DNA from: Bacteroidales bacterium
GTDB lineage: Bacteria > Bacteroidota > Bacteroidia > Bacteroidales > UBA3824
DNA length: 64,000 nt
Reading direction: 5' to 3'
NCBI GenBank assembly: GCA_017535325.1
Contig: JAFXUC010000063.1
Location: 28,203 to 92,202 of the forward strand
The position numbers and the translations under genes were made by a program. Shown here piece after piece: positions 34,840 to 43,265 of this stretch (position 1 is the stretch's first letter; every line of letters starts with the position of its first letter). Under the pieces are notes generated by a model, which saw nothing but the letters and a program-made list of their open reading frames with translations, was not told where the DNA came from and did no database searches.

Positions 34840-34844
34840 GCGGC

Positions 34845-36026
34845 TTAAAACTCTGTTTCCGCTTTTTTCAAAAATTCCTTACAACATTCCTTGTTGACCA
34901 AAATGCCTGTCGTTTTGGCTTTTACAAAATTTTCAGAAACATAAAAATAACCTTTGAAATTTCCGACTGCACCCCAAGAATTTTTTACTTTATAAAACTT
35001 GTTGCCGTCTTGGTCGGTTGCCGTGCCAACAATGTGCATTCCGTGGTCATCGGTGGTTTTGCGGTTAAGGAAGTCTGTCTGACGGCTTTCCTGAGTAACA
35101 GAAATTTCCAAACCCGGACGTGTAAGACGCTCTGCTTTAAGCGTTTGCTCGTTAACAGAGAGTTGTTTGAATTCTTCTATTTCTTTTTTTGACAATTTTT
35201 CGGTGTAAATTCCGGGCAAAAGCGCGTAACCGCGTCTGAAATCAAAACCATCTTCTGAAACATCAGATGCCCATAAAACGGTATGCCCCAAAGCCAAAGA
35301 ATTGTCAATAATTGTAATTAAATCGTCAACCTTGACATTCAAAAACAACGACCAACGCCAATTGTCGGGCAATTCGAGCGGAAAAAACTTGTAAAAAGCG
35401 TGATGCGAAAACGATGTTACCTGAATAAAGTCAGCATATTTCAGTTTGCAGTATTCTGAGGCAAAAGTTTTGGGCGTATAAGTTTTACCCTCGTATTCAA
35501 ACGTTTCGGGAATTTTGCCGAAATACTTATCCAACAGCGCATTATAACCATCAATCCAGTTTGTATCCAAGAGGTTTTGCCCCTCGTCTGCAACAGAATC
35601 AGCATAATTTTTCAGAGCCTCGTCCAATTCTGAATGGTCGATTGAAGCCTCCCCGTCCCTTAAATTCGGATACGCCTTCTCCGGCATCAAACCATAATCG
35701 CGCATAACTTGCAAATTGTCCAAAAAATAACTGCCCTGACTAAATGTCATATTCCCATGGAGCATGACATATTTTTTGGCACGGTCGAGATAATTGTTTC
35801 TGACAATGAACATTTCCGACAAATCCGGCGGATTGGTCAAGCCACTTTTAATCATTTCAGACTCCAAAAACGATGTCGCCGAAAAACACCAGCACGTCCC
35901 GGAATATCCTTGATCTTCAACCGGCATACATTCAAGCGTATTTTTGTCGGTAAAAACAAACTTACCTTGCGCGTAAAGCGTTGACAAAGAACCGCTTAAC
36001 AGTAAACTTAATATTATCCTTTTCAT
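34845..36026 (-). CDS. Secreted C1-type cysteine peptidase (aminopeptidase C / bleomycin hydrolase-like)
   Basis: A papain-fold peptidase, 393 residues from the ATG at 36024-36026, with a signal peptide ending LYA|Q. The active-site cysteine is in EDQGYSGTCWCFSATSFLES, the histidine in DDHGMHIVGTA and the asparagine in YKVKNSWG. The Bacteroidetes group of this family is exported, unlike cytosolic PepC. The family normally forms a hexamer with a C-terminal residue blocking the active site; the C-terminus here ends AETEF. An open frame of 11 more codons upstream lies across the -7 region and was not used. Confidence 0.88.
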   Translation of the reverse strand: MKRIILSLLLSGSLSTLYAQGKFVFTDKNTLECMPVEDQGYSGTCWCFSATSFLESEMIKSGLTNPPDLSEMFIVRNNYLDRAKKYVMLHGNMTFSQGSYFLDNLQVMRDYGLMPEKAYPNLRDGEASIDHSELDEALKNYADSVADEGQNLLDTNWIDGYNALLDKYFGKIPETFEYEGKTYTPKTFASEYCKLKYADFIQVTSFSHHAFYKFFPLELPDNWRWSLFLNVKVDDLITIIDNSLALGHTVLWASDVSEDGFDFRRGYALLPGIYTEKLSKKEIEEFKQLSVNEQTLKAERLTRPGLEISVTQESRQTDFLNRKTTDDHGMHIVGTATDQDGNKFYKVKNSWGAVGNFKGYFYVSENFVKAKTTGILVNKECCKEFLKKAETEF

Positions 36027-36056
36027 TTTGATGACGTTATTAAAAAAAACTTTTTG

Positions 36057-36064
36057 CAAAGTTA
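36057..36064 (-). promoter_or_regulatory. -7 promoter box TAACTTTG of the cysteine peptidase gene
   Basis: Exact TAnnTTTG match on the minus strand, 31 bases before the chosen start. Confidence 0.6.
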
Positions 36065-36141
36065 CGCAGATTTTTAGAGAAAAAAAATAAAAACTGACAA
36101 ATTGTCAGTAAAAAATATATTGGCAATATATTTGATTTATA

Positions 36142-36149
36142 TATCTTTG
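36142..36149 (+). promoter_or_regulatory. grpE -7 promoter box TATCTTTG
   Basis: Exact TAnnTTTG match followed by C, 22 bases before the grpE start. No CIRCE-type or sigma-32-type heat-shock element was seen. Confidence 0.6.
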
Positions 36150-36170
36150 CAACCACAAAAAAATAAAGGT

Positions 36171-36863
36171 ATGTCAAAAAGGAATAAGAAAAAATACTTT
36201 GGAAATAAGAAAGTTAAAATACAAAATACTGCAATGGAACAGAATACGGATAAAGAAATGACCGGCAACGAAACCGAGTTGACTGACGAAAAAGAAGAAA
36301 ATTTGTCAGAAAATAACGGTCAAAATGTCAGTCAAGAAGAAAAGTCTGAAAACACCTCCGAAGAAACTGACAATGTGTCAGGAGAAAACAAGAAAGAGTC
36401 GGAAGATACCGAAAAAGCGGCAGAGGATTTTGAGACAAAATACAACGAACTGAACGACAGATATTTGCGCCTTATGGCAGAGTTTGACAATTACCGTAAA
36501 CGCACGTTGAAGGAAAAAATGGAACTCACCAAAAACGGCGGCGAAGATGTCTTGAAAGGAATTTTACCCGTTGTTGACAATATGGAAAGGGCTATAAAAT
36601 CGCTTGAAACCGCAAAAGACATGGAAGCCGTAAAAGAAGGCATTGACTTAATCTACAAAAAATTTCAGGAATTTTTGACGGCTAAGGGCTTAAAAGAAAT
36701 TGAGGCTCAGGGGCTTGAACTTGATACCGACAAACACGAGGCGGTAACAAAATTTCCCGCTCCGAGCGAAGATCTGAAAGGCAAAATCATTGACGTTATC
36801 GAAAAAGGCTACACCTTGAACGATAAAGTTATACGTTATGCAAAAGTGGTTATAGGCGAATAA
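36171..36863 (+). CDS. grpE: GrpE nucleotide exchange factor
   Basis: Nucleotide exchange factor of DnaK, 230 residues from the ATG at 36171 preceded by AAAGGT. The N-terminal 85 residues are a charged, Glu/Asn-rich unstructured tail. The coiled coil follows, and the family region [14 protein letters not shown] is clear, as are [26 protein letters not shown] and the C-terminal beta domain ending [11 protein letters not shown]. The open frame upstream of 36171 runs through the -7 box, so the longer start is rejected. dnaJ follows; dnaK is not in this window. Confidence 0.95.
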   Translation: MSKRNKKKYFGNKKVKIQNTAMEQNTDKEMTGNETELTDEKEENLSENNGQNVSQEEKSENTSEETDNVSGENKKESEDTEKAAEDFETKYNELNDRYLRLMAEFDNYRKRTLKEKMELTKNGGEDVLKGILPVVDNMERAIKSLETAKDMEAVKEGIDLIYKKFQEFLTAKGLKEIEAQGLELDTDKHEAVTKFPAPSEDLKGKIIDVIEKGYTLNDKVIRYAKVVIGE

Positions 36864-36876
36864 TTTTTTGGGAATC

Positions 36877-38043
36877 ATGGCAGAAAAAAGAGATTATTAT
36901 GAAGTGCTCGGCATTCAGAAGGGTGCTTCAAAAGACGAAATAAAAAAAGCCTACCGCAAAATGGCAATGAAATATCACCCTGACAGAAATCCGGGTGATA
37001 AAGAAGCGGAAGAAAAATTCAAAGAGGCTGCCGAGGCTTACGAAGTTCTCAGCGATGACCAAAAACGTGCCCGTTACGACCAATTCGGTCACGCAGGAAT
37101 GCAAGGCGGTGCAGGAGGCGGCGGTTTCAACATGGACATTGAAGATATTTTCTCGAACTTCGGCGACATTTTCGGCGGTTTTGGTTTCGGCGGCGGATTT
37201 TCGCGCTCTTCGGGCGGCTCGTCAAGGCGTGTTAACAAAGGCACTAATCTCCGTGTAAAAGTAAAACTCACCTTAAAAGAAATTGCCGAAGGCGCAGAAA
37301 AGAAAATCAAAGTAAAAAAATACTGCGCGTGTCAGGCTTGTTCAGGAACGGGCGCACAAGGCGGCAAAGGTGGCACAGAAACTTGTCCGACCTGCCACGG
37401 TTCGGGAATGATAACGCAAGTTCGTCAAACAATGCTCGGACAAATGCGTTCAACTTCGCCGTGTCCTAACTGCGGCGGAACGGGTACGGTGATTAAAAAC
37501 AAATGTACGAGTTGCGGCGGAACGGGTATTGTTCAAGGCGAAGAAGTGATAACAATCAACATTCCCGCCGGCGTAACGGACGGAATGTCTATGACGGTTC
37601 AGGGCAAAGGCAACGCAGCAAGAAACGGCGGAATCAACGGCGACCTTTTGGTTGTTTTTGAGGAAGAACCGGATCCGTTACTCACACGCGAAGATAACAA
37701 TTTGGTATACAAACTTAACATCAGCGTTCCCGATGCAATACTCGGCACAACGGCTGAAATTCCTACGATAAGCGGCAAAGTAAAATTCAAGATAGAACCC
37801 GGAACGCAGCCTGGCAGCATTTTAAGGTTAAAAGGCAAAGGTCTGCCGACATACGGTGAATACGGAAAAGGAGATTTGCTTGTTTTCGTGAATGTTTGGA
37901 TTCCGAATCCGAAAAATCTTTCACGCTCGGAAGTAAAAGAAATCGAAGAACTTCAAAAATCGGAAAGTTTCGGTGCAAAAACCACCGATAACACTTCAAA
38001 AAGTTCAGGTTCGATTTTCGACAGATTGTTTGGAAAAGACTAA
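36877..38043 (+). CDS. dnaJ: Chaperone DnaJ
   Basis: Co-chaperone that stimulates the DnaK ATPase, 388 residues from the ATG at 36877 ([14 protein letters not shown]). It has the J domain (about 3-68) with the HPD motif in KYHPDRNPG, a Gly/Phe-rich linker, and four zinc-finger repeats [26 protein letters not shown] and CTSCGGTG, followed by the C-terminal substrate-binding domains. The length and order are those of type I DnaJ. It starts 13 bases after grpE, so the two form an operon. Confidence 0.97.
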   Translation: MAEKRDYYEVLGIQKGASKDEIKKAYRKMAMKYHPDRNPGDKEAEEKFKEAAEAYEVLSDDQKRARYDQFGHAGMQGGAGGGGFNMDIEDIFSNFGDIFGGFGFGGGFSRSSGGSSRRVNKGTNLRVKVKLTLKEIAEGAEKKIKVKKYCACQACSGTGAQGGKGGTETCPTCHGSGMITQVRQTMLGQMRSTSPCPNCGGTGTVIKNKCTSCGGTGIVQGEEVITINIPAGVTDGMSMTVQGKGNAARNGGINGDLLVVFEEEPDPLLTREDNNLVYKLNISVPDAILGTTAEIPTISGKVKFKIEPGTQPGSILRLKGKGLPTYGEYGKGDLLVFVNVWIPNPKNLSRSEVKEIEELQKSESFGAKTTDNTSKSSGSIFDRLFGKD

Positions 38044-38046
38044 AAA

Positions 38047-38082
38047 AAATTGACGTTGTAAAAAACAACGTCAATTTTTTTT
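38047..38082. terminator. Bidirectional terminator between dnaJ and the DUF805 gene
   Basis: 9-bp core stem TTGACGTTG (38050-38058) / CAACGTCAA (38066-38074), flanked by A and T runs on both sides, so it can act for both converging genes. Confidence 0.85.
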
Positions 38083-38441
38083 TAATTTATGCCTTTCGGA
38101 TTAGGACCGTATTCGTTGCTTCCTGGCTGAGAGTCAGTGCAGAACCATACGAGCAATATTATGGGACCGGCAATGGGAATGAGTCCGAAAAGATAGTACC
38201 ACCCGCTTTTGCCTATGTCGTGTAAACGTCTTACACCAAGACCCAAAGCCGGCAAAAGTATTGCAATACAATATGCGTATGATAAATAAATACCCGCTTT
38301 GCCTAAAAAACCTCCTACTAAGCCTACTACCAGCGATGCTAAGATATTCCACACTACGAACATCCAATAATCTCTGCGCCTTGCTCTGCCCTCAAAATCA
38401 AAATAATGATTTTTAATGACATCAATAAACTGCTCTTTCAT
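38082..38441 (-). CDS. DUF805 membrane protein
   Basis: A 119-residue protein of the DUF805 (YhaH) family. The start FEGRARRRDYWMF is its signature, followed by four hydrophobic segments and RRLHDIGKSGWYYLFGLIPIAGPIILL. Members are small inner-membrane proteins with no established function. It stands alone. Confidence 0.9.
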   Translation of the reverse strand: MKEQFIDVIKNHYFDFEGRARRRDYWMFVVWNILASLVVGLVGGFLGKAGIYLSYAYCIAILLPALGLGVRRLHDIGKSGWYYLFGLIPIAGPIILLVWFCTDSQPGSNEYGPNPKGIN

Positions 38442-38530
38442 AATTTATTATTTTGGTTAAACATTAAAAAATTATCAAGGCAAACATAACTATTATTTTA
38501 GAAATTAACAAATTTTTTCATAAAAATTTA

Positions 38531-39196
38531 TTATTCCATTCCTAAAATTTTTTTCATTTCGCTGACGGTGTACTGACCGGGGGCTGTCGGTGTGCCGTCA
38601 TCAGGCGCGGCGTATGTGAACTGCGCTCCGCACATAAGACTCATCGGACGGGAAAGCCGTCCCGTTTCACCCATTCCGAAAGCAACCACGTAACGTGTTG
38701 ACATAAAGTCGTATAAACTCAAAAGTTCGGCATTGTCAGTCGGCTCGTTGACCATGCACGCAATTTTCGCAATGTCAGCGCGGTGAATATTCACCATGTC
38801 AGACCAGATTTTTTCCAACTCTTTGCGTCTGGGAGTCTTCTCAAAATTGTGATACGAAACGATTATCTGTGTCTGTCGGCGGTATTTGCCGGCGGTATTA
38901 ATCGCACGGCGTTCCAATTCCGCTGAAAGTTTCGCTCCGCGCTCAATCTCGATGTCAACGTATGCGGCGTTGATGTCAATCGCACGGCGCAGATAATTCA
39001 GCGAGGTTTCCTCGTCAACAAAACCCGGACGGCACGTTACAATAAAACTTACGTCCCGGCGGCGTGTGATGAGTTCCTCCATTTCGTCAATAGTCGGCTT
39101 TACCAAATCAACGCGGAGTTCGGCGAATTTTTCACCGCCGAGTTGCTTTTCCGCGTTTTTTATGCCTTCTGCCGACAAACAAACGTATATGTTCAT
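38531..39196 (-). CDS. aroD: 3-Dehydroquinate dehydratase, type I
   Basis: The third step of the shikimate route. It has 221 residues, as usual for type I, which forms a Schiff base. The conserved Glu is in AELRVDL, the His in VSYHNF and the Schiff-base Lys in RADIAKIACM. RLSRPMSLMCGAQFTYA is the C-terminal signature. Its ATG overlaps the stop of the DAHP synthase gene (ATGA), so translation is coupled. It is the last gene of the pheA-led operon controlled by the attenuator at 42028-42163. Confidence 0.95.
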   Translation of the reverse strand: MNIYVCLSAEGIKNAEKQLGGEKFAELRVDLVKPTIDEMEELITRRRDVSFIVTCRPGFVDEETSLNYLRRAIDINAAYVDIEIERGAKLSAELERRAINTAGKYRRQTQIIVSYHNFEKTPRRKELEKIWSDMVNIHRADIAKIACMVNEPTDNAELLSLYDFMSTRYVVAFGMGETGRLSRPMSLMCGAQFTYAAPDDGTPTAPGQYTVSEMKKILGME

Positions 39197-40251
39197 TTTT
39201 GGTTGAGAATTTCGGTCTGAATGTTGATACTTGCCTGATGGATTGCTTTGAAAATCATGTTAATCATCTTTTTGTCGAGATTGTTTTCGTCAGCGGCCTT
39301 ATAATATTTCTCCAAAAGTGAATCCCAACGCTGCTGTTGCAAAACAGTCATGTTGTTCGCTTTTTTGTACTCACCGATTTTTTCTGAAATGCCCATACGT
39401 TTTTTCAAAAGCGCAATCAGTTCGTTGTCAATAGCGTCGATTTTGAAACGCAACTCGTTCAATGTTTCCATTGAAGCATTTTCGGGATTTACCTTTCTGA
39501 CAACAAGTTCCGAAAGCATTTGTTTCAAAGCATCGGGCGTGAGTTGCTGTTTTGCGTCAGACCAAGCCTTGTCGGGGTTGCAGTGAGACTCTATCATCAG
39601 ACCGTCAACATTGAGGTCAAGAGCCTTTTGAGAAATCTCTTTCAAATATTCGCGTTTTCCGGCAATGTGAGACGGGTCGCAAATAATAGGAAGGTCAGGA
39701 CGGCGGCGTCTGAGTTCAATCGGCATTTGCCAAATAGGAGCGTTACGGTAAAGAATTTTCTCGTAACTTGAAAATCCACGGTGAATTACGCCAATGTTTG
39801 TAAGTCCCGCTGCTTCAAGCCTTTCGATTGCGCCGAGCCAGAGTTCTACATCGGGGTTGACGGGGTTTTTAACGAGGACGGGAATGTTGCAGCCTCTAAG
39901 ACCGTCAGCAATTTCCTGCATAACGAAGGGGTTTGCAGACGAGCGTGCGCCAATCCAAAGGATGTCAACGCCGCCTCTGATTGCGTCCCAAACGTGTTTT
40001 GAATTAGCAACTTCAACGGCGGTAAACATTCCAGTCTCTTTTTTTACTTGTCTTAACCATTCAAGACCGATTTCGCCTACGCCTTCAAAATTGCCCGGTC
40101 TTGTGCGGGGTTTCCAGATTCCGGCGCGGAAAACTTTTATTCCGTTGGCAGCGAGTTGTTTTGCAGTATCAAGTGTCTGGTCTAAGGTTTCGGCTGAGCA
40201 GGGACCTGCAATTATCCACGGTTTGTCGCCGAAAATTTCTTTGAAATCCAT
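39193..40251 (-). CDS. Bifunctional DAHP synthase / chorismate mutase
   Basis: A 352-residue fusion. Residues 1 to about 260 are a type I-beta DAHP synthase (IIAGPCSAET, KVFRAGIWKPRTRPG, WIGARSSANPFVMQ, VIHRGFSSYEK, ICDPSHIAGKREY), which makes the first shikimate intermediate. Residues about 268-345 are an AroQ-type chorismate mutase (LNELRFKIDAIDNELIALL, KKRMGISEKIGEYKK). In this arrangement the mutase also acts as an allosteric domain for feedback control in other bacteria; whether that holds here is inference. It is preceded by tyrA with a 3-base gap. Confidence 0.93.
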   Translation of the reverse strand: MDFKEIFGDKPWIIAGPCSAETLDQTLDTAKQLAANGIKVFRAGIWKPRTRPGNFEGVGEIGLEWLRQVKKETGMFTAVEVANSKHVWDAIRGGVDILWIGARSSANPFVMQEIADGLRGCNIPVLVKNPVNPDVELWLGAIERLEAAGLTNIGVIHRGFSSYEKILYRNAPIWQMPIELRRRRPDLPIICDPSHIAGKREYLKEISQKALDLNVDGLMIESHCNPDKAWSDAKQQLTPDALKQMLSELVVRKVNPENASMETLNELRFKIDAIDNELIALLKKRMGISEKIGEYKKANNMTVLQQQRWDSLLEKYYKAADENNLDKKMINMIFKAIHQASINIQTEILNQK

Positions 40252-40254
40252 TTT

Positions 40255-41109
40255 TTATTTTTTTAATGTTCTTTTAATCTTATTTGCGTTGAAAATATAA
40301 TCGTAAAGTCCTTCATAATCATCTTTTTCCATCAGATTTTTGAAATCTTGAAGTTTTTCGATGTAAGTATTTAGGACAGTCATAACGTTTTCTTTGTTGT
40401 CTTTGAAAATTGGTGTCCACATATCGGGGCTTGATTTTGCAATTCTGACGGTGCTGTTGAAACCGCCCGAAGCGAGGTTGAAAATATTTTTTTCGTTTTT
40501 TTCTTTTTCGAGGACGGTCAGAGCCAGGGCAAACGAGCAGACGTGCGGCATGTGTGAAACGTATGCCACGTGAATGTCATGGTTGTAAGAGTTGAAAAAC
40601 ATCGGGTTCATGTTGAGATGTTCTTCAAACATTTTTCTGACAACGCCGACGGCTTCTTCGCTGCTGTCTTCAACGTCGCAAAGGATAACGGCTTTTCCGT
40701 CAAACATTCCCGAAATTGCCGACCACGGTCCTGAATTTTCCGTTCCCGCCATCGGGTGGCAAGCCACGTAACGTTTTCTGTTAGTGTGGTGTTTTACTCT
40801 TTCGCAGATTGTGCCTTTTGTGCTGGCAACGTCGATAACGATTTGGTTTTCAGAAATTTTGTCCAAAACGCCCGGCAGAATTTTGATAACCGCGCTCACG
40901 GGGACGGCGATAATTATGATGTCGGTGTCTTTGACAGCCTCGTCAATTGAGGCGGCTTCTTCGTCAATGATTCCGACTTGTTTTGCATACGAAGTGTGAA
41001 CGGGATCTTTGTCAAAACCCTTAACGTGATCAGTAAACCTTCTGTTTTTCAGGTCAATGGCGAGCGAACCGCCTAAAAGACCAAGTCCTATTATTGAAAT
41101 TTTTTTCAT
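40255..41109 (-). CDS. tyrA: Prephenate dehydrogenase
   Basis: Oxidises prephenate to 4-hydroxyphenylpyruvate for tyrosine synthesis, 284 residues. It has the NAD-binding motif GLGLLGGSLAIDL (7-19), DVASTKGTI, the catalytic-domain motif CHPMAGTENSGPWSA, and the C-terminal helical dimerisation domain. No ACT domain follows, so feedback control is probably indirect. It is separated from pheA by a 49-base AT-rich repeat. Confidence 0.94.
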   Translation of the reverse strand: MKKISIIGLGLLGGSLAIDLKNRRFTDHVKGFDKDPVHTSYAKQVGIIDEEAASIDEAVKDTDIIIIAVPVSAVIKILPGVLDKISENQIVIDVASTKGTICERVKHHTNRKRYVACHPMAGTENSGPWSAISGMFDGKAVILCDVEDSSEEAVGVVRKMFEEHLNMNPMFFNSYNHDIHVAYVSHMPHVCSFALALTVLEKEKNEKNIFNLASGGFNSTVRIAKSSPDMWTPIFKDNKENVMTVLNTYIEKLQDFKNLMEKDDYEGLYDYIFNANKIKRTLKK

Positions 41110-41158
41110 CGTATTTTACTTAATTATGCATTATGAATTGTGAATTATGCATTGTGAA
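41110..41158. repeat. AT-rich repeat between pheA and tyrA
   Basis: Two direct copies of AATTATGCATTRTGAATT with a shared GTGAATT core. It is similar in type to the short repeats at 1010 and 50682, and contains no gene. Confidence 0.45.
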
Positions 41159-42007
41159 TTAATTATTATGAACTTCCCTCCATGACTGATAGCCTTCTTT
41201 GTATTCTCCGAGAATACTCAAATCTCTTAAAAGCGGACGTATGGCGGTCAGCATATTTTTGTAACGCATTATGTCTTTGAACTTTACGTCAATATAAAAC
41301 ATATAGTTCATTGGTTGTCCCATCAGCGGCACGGATTCAATTTTGGTTAAATCGACATTGTAAATCGAAATAATTGAAAGTATTTTGGAAAGACAGCCCT
41401 GTTCGTTTTCGAGAACGATATTCAGCGATGCCTTGTCGTAAGTGCTTGGATTTTCCTCGTTTTTCGGTCTTATTATGACAAAACGTGTGTAGTTTCTTGA
41501 ATTTGTTTCGATTCCGGGCGCGAGGATTTCGAGGTCGTTGAGTTCGATTGCATAATCGCTGCCGACTGCGCCTATTGTTGTAGATTTAGTCTGGGCGACT
41601 TCTCTCAAACCGACGGCGGTGCTTGCACACTCCACAAGTTTGATATGCGGATACTTTCTAAAAAACTGGCGTGTCTGGTTGATAGCCATGTAATGACTGT
41701 GAACCTCTTTCAAATCTTCTATTTTAACACCTTTGTTAGCGGCTAAGTTTTGTTTTATGCGGATAAAAATTTCGCCGCAGATTTTCACGTCGTTTTTTCT
41801 GATGAGTTCGAGATTGACGTTGATGGTCCCTGACAATGCGTTTTCGATAGCGATAACCCCGAAAGAGGTTTCGTAATTTGCTACGCTTTCCACAACGTCA
41901 TCAAACGTCAGTTTTTCAACTATTTCCAAATCTTGGCGGTCTTCGAAATATTTCCGTGCCGCAATTTCGTGAAATGCACCTTTCACGCCTTGAATTGCTA
42001 CTTTCAT
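41159..42007 (-). CDS. pheA: Prephenate dehydratase with ACT domain
   Basis: Converts prephenate to phenylpyruvate, 282 residues. The catalytic domain (about 1-180) has the VAIQGVKGAFHEIAA start and the N-R-x-x-TRF motif in NSRNYTRFVII. The C-terminal ACT domain (about 195-275) has LENEQGCLSKILSII and LTKIESVPL, the phenylalanine-binding region; the usual ESRP reads ESVP here. There is no fused chorismate mutase; that activity is in the DAHP synthase fusion. It is the first gene of the operon and lies 16 bases after the U-tract of the leader terminator. Confidence 0.94.
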   Translation of the reverse strand: MKVAIQGVKGAFHEIAARKYFEDRQDLEIVEKLTFDDVVESVANYETSFGVIAIENALSGTINVNLELIRKNDVKICGEIFIRIKQNLAANKGVKIEDLKEVHSHYMAINQTRQFFRKYPHIKLVECASTAVGLREVAQTKSTTIGAVGSDYAIELNDLEILAPGIETNSRNYTRFVIIRPKNEENPSTYDKASLNIVLENEQGCLSKILSIISIYNVDLTKIESVPLMGQPMNYMFYIDVKFKDIMRYKNMLTAIRPLLRDLSILGEYKEGYQSWREVHNN

Positions 42008-42022
42008 AATTATTTTTGTAAT

Positions 42023-42059
42023 AAAAAAAGCCTCACCCTAATTTTTTAAGGTGAGGCTT
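42023..42059 (-). terminator. Leader intrinsic terminator in front of pheA (attenuator)
   Basis: On the minus strand AAGCCTCACC (42059-42050) and GGTGAGGCTT (42037-42028) form a perfect 10-bp stem with a 12-base AT-rich loop, followed by a run of Ts to 42023. It lies inside the pheA leader, between the leader peptide and the pheA start, and no other gene ends here, so it can only be a conditional terminator. Confidence 0.9.
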
Positions 42060-42094
42060 CAAACATCTTATTGCATTAACAAAACACAAAAAAA

Positions 42095-42163
42095 TTACTG
42101 CCTCACCTTTGCGGTAAAGTAAAAGTAAAAGGCGTAATAATATGCTTTGTTGTTTGTAATCAT
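42095..42163 (-). CDS. Aromatic-amino-acid leader peptide (22 residues)
   Basis: A small reading frame starting at the ATG 42161-42163 encodes a peptide with the run YYYAFYFYF at residues 8-16: five Tyr and three Phe out of 22. It ends with TAA at 42095-42097. Its last codons (AAG GTG AGG CAG) carry the segment AAGGTGAGGC, which pairs with the 5' arm of the downstream terminator. This is the layout of trp/phe-type attenuation: stalling at Tyr or Phe codons frees the segment and prevents termination. It lies between a perfect promoter and the first gene of the phenylalanine/tyrosine operon. Too short for ordinary gene finding. Confidence 0.92.
   Translation of the reverse strand: MITNNKAYYYAFYFYFTAKVRQ
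42098..42107 (-). promoter_or_regulatory. Antiterminator segment of the pheA attenuator
   Basis: AAGGTGAGGC (minus strand, near 42109-42100) can pair for ten bases with GCCTCACCTT of the terminator 5' arm (42057-42048). It carries the same GGTGAGGC as the terminator 3' arm (42037-42030), so the two compete for one partner. Confidence 0.85.
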
Positions 42164-42185
42164 TTTTTTATTTTTTTTAACGCCG

Positions 42186-42217
42186 CAAATGTAAAAAGTT
42201 TTTTTTTCGCAGCAAAA
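42186..42217 (-). promoter_or_regulatory. Promoter of the pheA attenuated operon, TTTTG - 19 bp - TACATTTG
   Basis: On the minus strand the -33 box TTTTG (42217-42213) and -7 box TACATTTG (42193-42186) are exactly 19 bases apart, the Bacteroidetes consensus arrangement. The leader peptide starts about 17 bases after the expected start point. Confidence 0.8.
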
Positions 42218-42266
42218 TTTTTTTCAAGTTTTTTGTTTTAAATTTGTCAGTCTCGCCAAAAAAACA

Positions 42267-42274
42267 TAACTTTG
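42267..42274 (+). promoter_or_regulatory. -7 promoter box TAACTTTG of the two-gene module
   Basis: Exact TAnnTTTG match followed by C, 23 bases before the start at 42298; it excludes the longer TTG start further upstream. Confidence 0.6.
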
Positions 42275-42297
42275 CTGTAAGATTTAATTACAGAATT

Positions 42298-42789
42298 ATG
42301 GCAACAGTGGTTAAAAATACAATTAAGCGGCAAAAAATATCCACATTGGATGTTCTTTGGGCATTTTATCAGTCTCAACCGAGACAAGTTAAGATTGCCT
42401 TCCGGAATATGCTTGAAACCCAAGATAAAGCAGACGAGAACAAAACCGTACAATGGCGTACCGACTTAAAAGGAATTGTATCTCTTAAAGACGGTTGGGA
42501 CGGCGAAGGCTCTCCGCGTATCAACAAAACCGCTATCGCACATGTCAGAAAATTTGCTGCTGCGCTTAATAATTCGGTCTCCAATCTGATACGCTTGTAT
42601 CCTACTAATCTCGGCGCGGTTATGCTGAAATTAGAAACTGAAAAGGGACGTATAAAATGTGAAATAGGTGATACGCAAATGTCTTATTTCTTAAAACGCC
42701 CCGGTTTTGAAACTGAGTATCATTCTTTTGAGGATATAAACGAAGAAACATTGTCGGTACTAAAACACAATCTTGATAATCTGTTGTAA
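42298..42789 (+). CDS. Unknown protein with LKDGWDGEGS motif, first gene of a two-gene module
   Basis: A 163-residue soluble protein with no signal peptide. Residues 1-50 are basic and helical; LKDGWDGEGSPRINKTAI near residue 62 resembles a motif (L-x-x-x-W-D-G-x-G-A/S) found in poorly described proteins often on mobile elements. The C-terminal half has short beta strands (AVMLKLETEKGRIKCEIGDT). No enzyme signature. It has its own promoter and its stop codon overlaps the start of the next gene (TAATG), implying strict coupling. Possibly a toxin-antitoxin-like or defence-related pair, but this is speculation. Confidence 0.75.
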   Translation: MATVVKNTIKRQKISTLDVLWAFYQSQPRQVKIAFRNMLETQDKADENKTVQWRTDLKGIVSLKDGWDGEGSPRINKTAIAHVRKFAAALNNSVSNLIRLYPTNLGAVMLKLETEKGRIKCEIGDTQMSYFLKRPGFETEYHSFEDINEETLSVLKHNLDNLL

Positions 42790-43250
42790 TGGAACAGTCA
42801 AAACAATATTTCTCAAATCAAGTTCAAAGCGGTGAAAAACTTGCCCGCATTGTATTGTCGCCAAAAGACATTGACCCGGTAACTGATTATCCGAAAGACA
42901 CTTTCATTGGTCTGAGACAGGATGAAAGCGGAATTTCTTTTTTGAGATTTGACTTTATGGGCAAAGAACGTTTTATAGAGTGCGGTCTTCAACGCGCCGC
43001 CCTTTATAACGGAAATTCCAAAAAGAAAAAATATTCTTTTGCCGGTTGGATGGAAGGAAAATGCGGAGAAATTGCAACTCTGTTCCGAGGAAAAATACGC
43101 ATTAATGTCAACGAGCCTGACAAAAGACCCGAACATGTTAATATAGAATTTCTCAAAAACGGAAACATTATAAAAGGCATTGTTACTGATGCCGAAATAC
43201 TTGACATAATTGATGATTTATTTCATTATCTGAAATATGTCAAAATTTAA
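42789..43250 (+). CDS. Unknown protein, second gene of the two-gene module
   Basis: A 153-residue soluble protein that I do not recognise. It contains KDTFIGLRQDESGISFLRFDF, a basic patch NGNSKKKKYSFAG, and a C-terminal acidic helix DAEILDIIDDLFHYLKYV. No catalytic motif or membrane segment is visible. Its ATG shares a base with the preceding stop codon. It is followed by the convergent rsmG gene after 15 bases with no clear terminator. Confidence 0.75.
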   Translation: MEQSKQYFSNQVQSGEKLARIVLSPKDIDPVTDYPKDTFIGLRQDESGISFLRFDFMGKERFIECGLQRAALYNGNSKKKKYSFAGWMEGKCGEIATLFRGKIRINVNEPDKRPEHVNIEFLKNGNIIKGIVTDAEILDIIDDLFHYLKYVKI

Positions 43251-43265
43251 CATCACCTGCACTTG

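Noticed and set aside
42244..42297. TTG start for the first gene of the two-gene module
   Set aside because: The frame crosses the -7 box at 42267; the ATG at 42298 follows it at normal distance.
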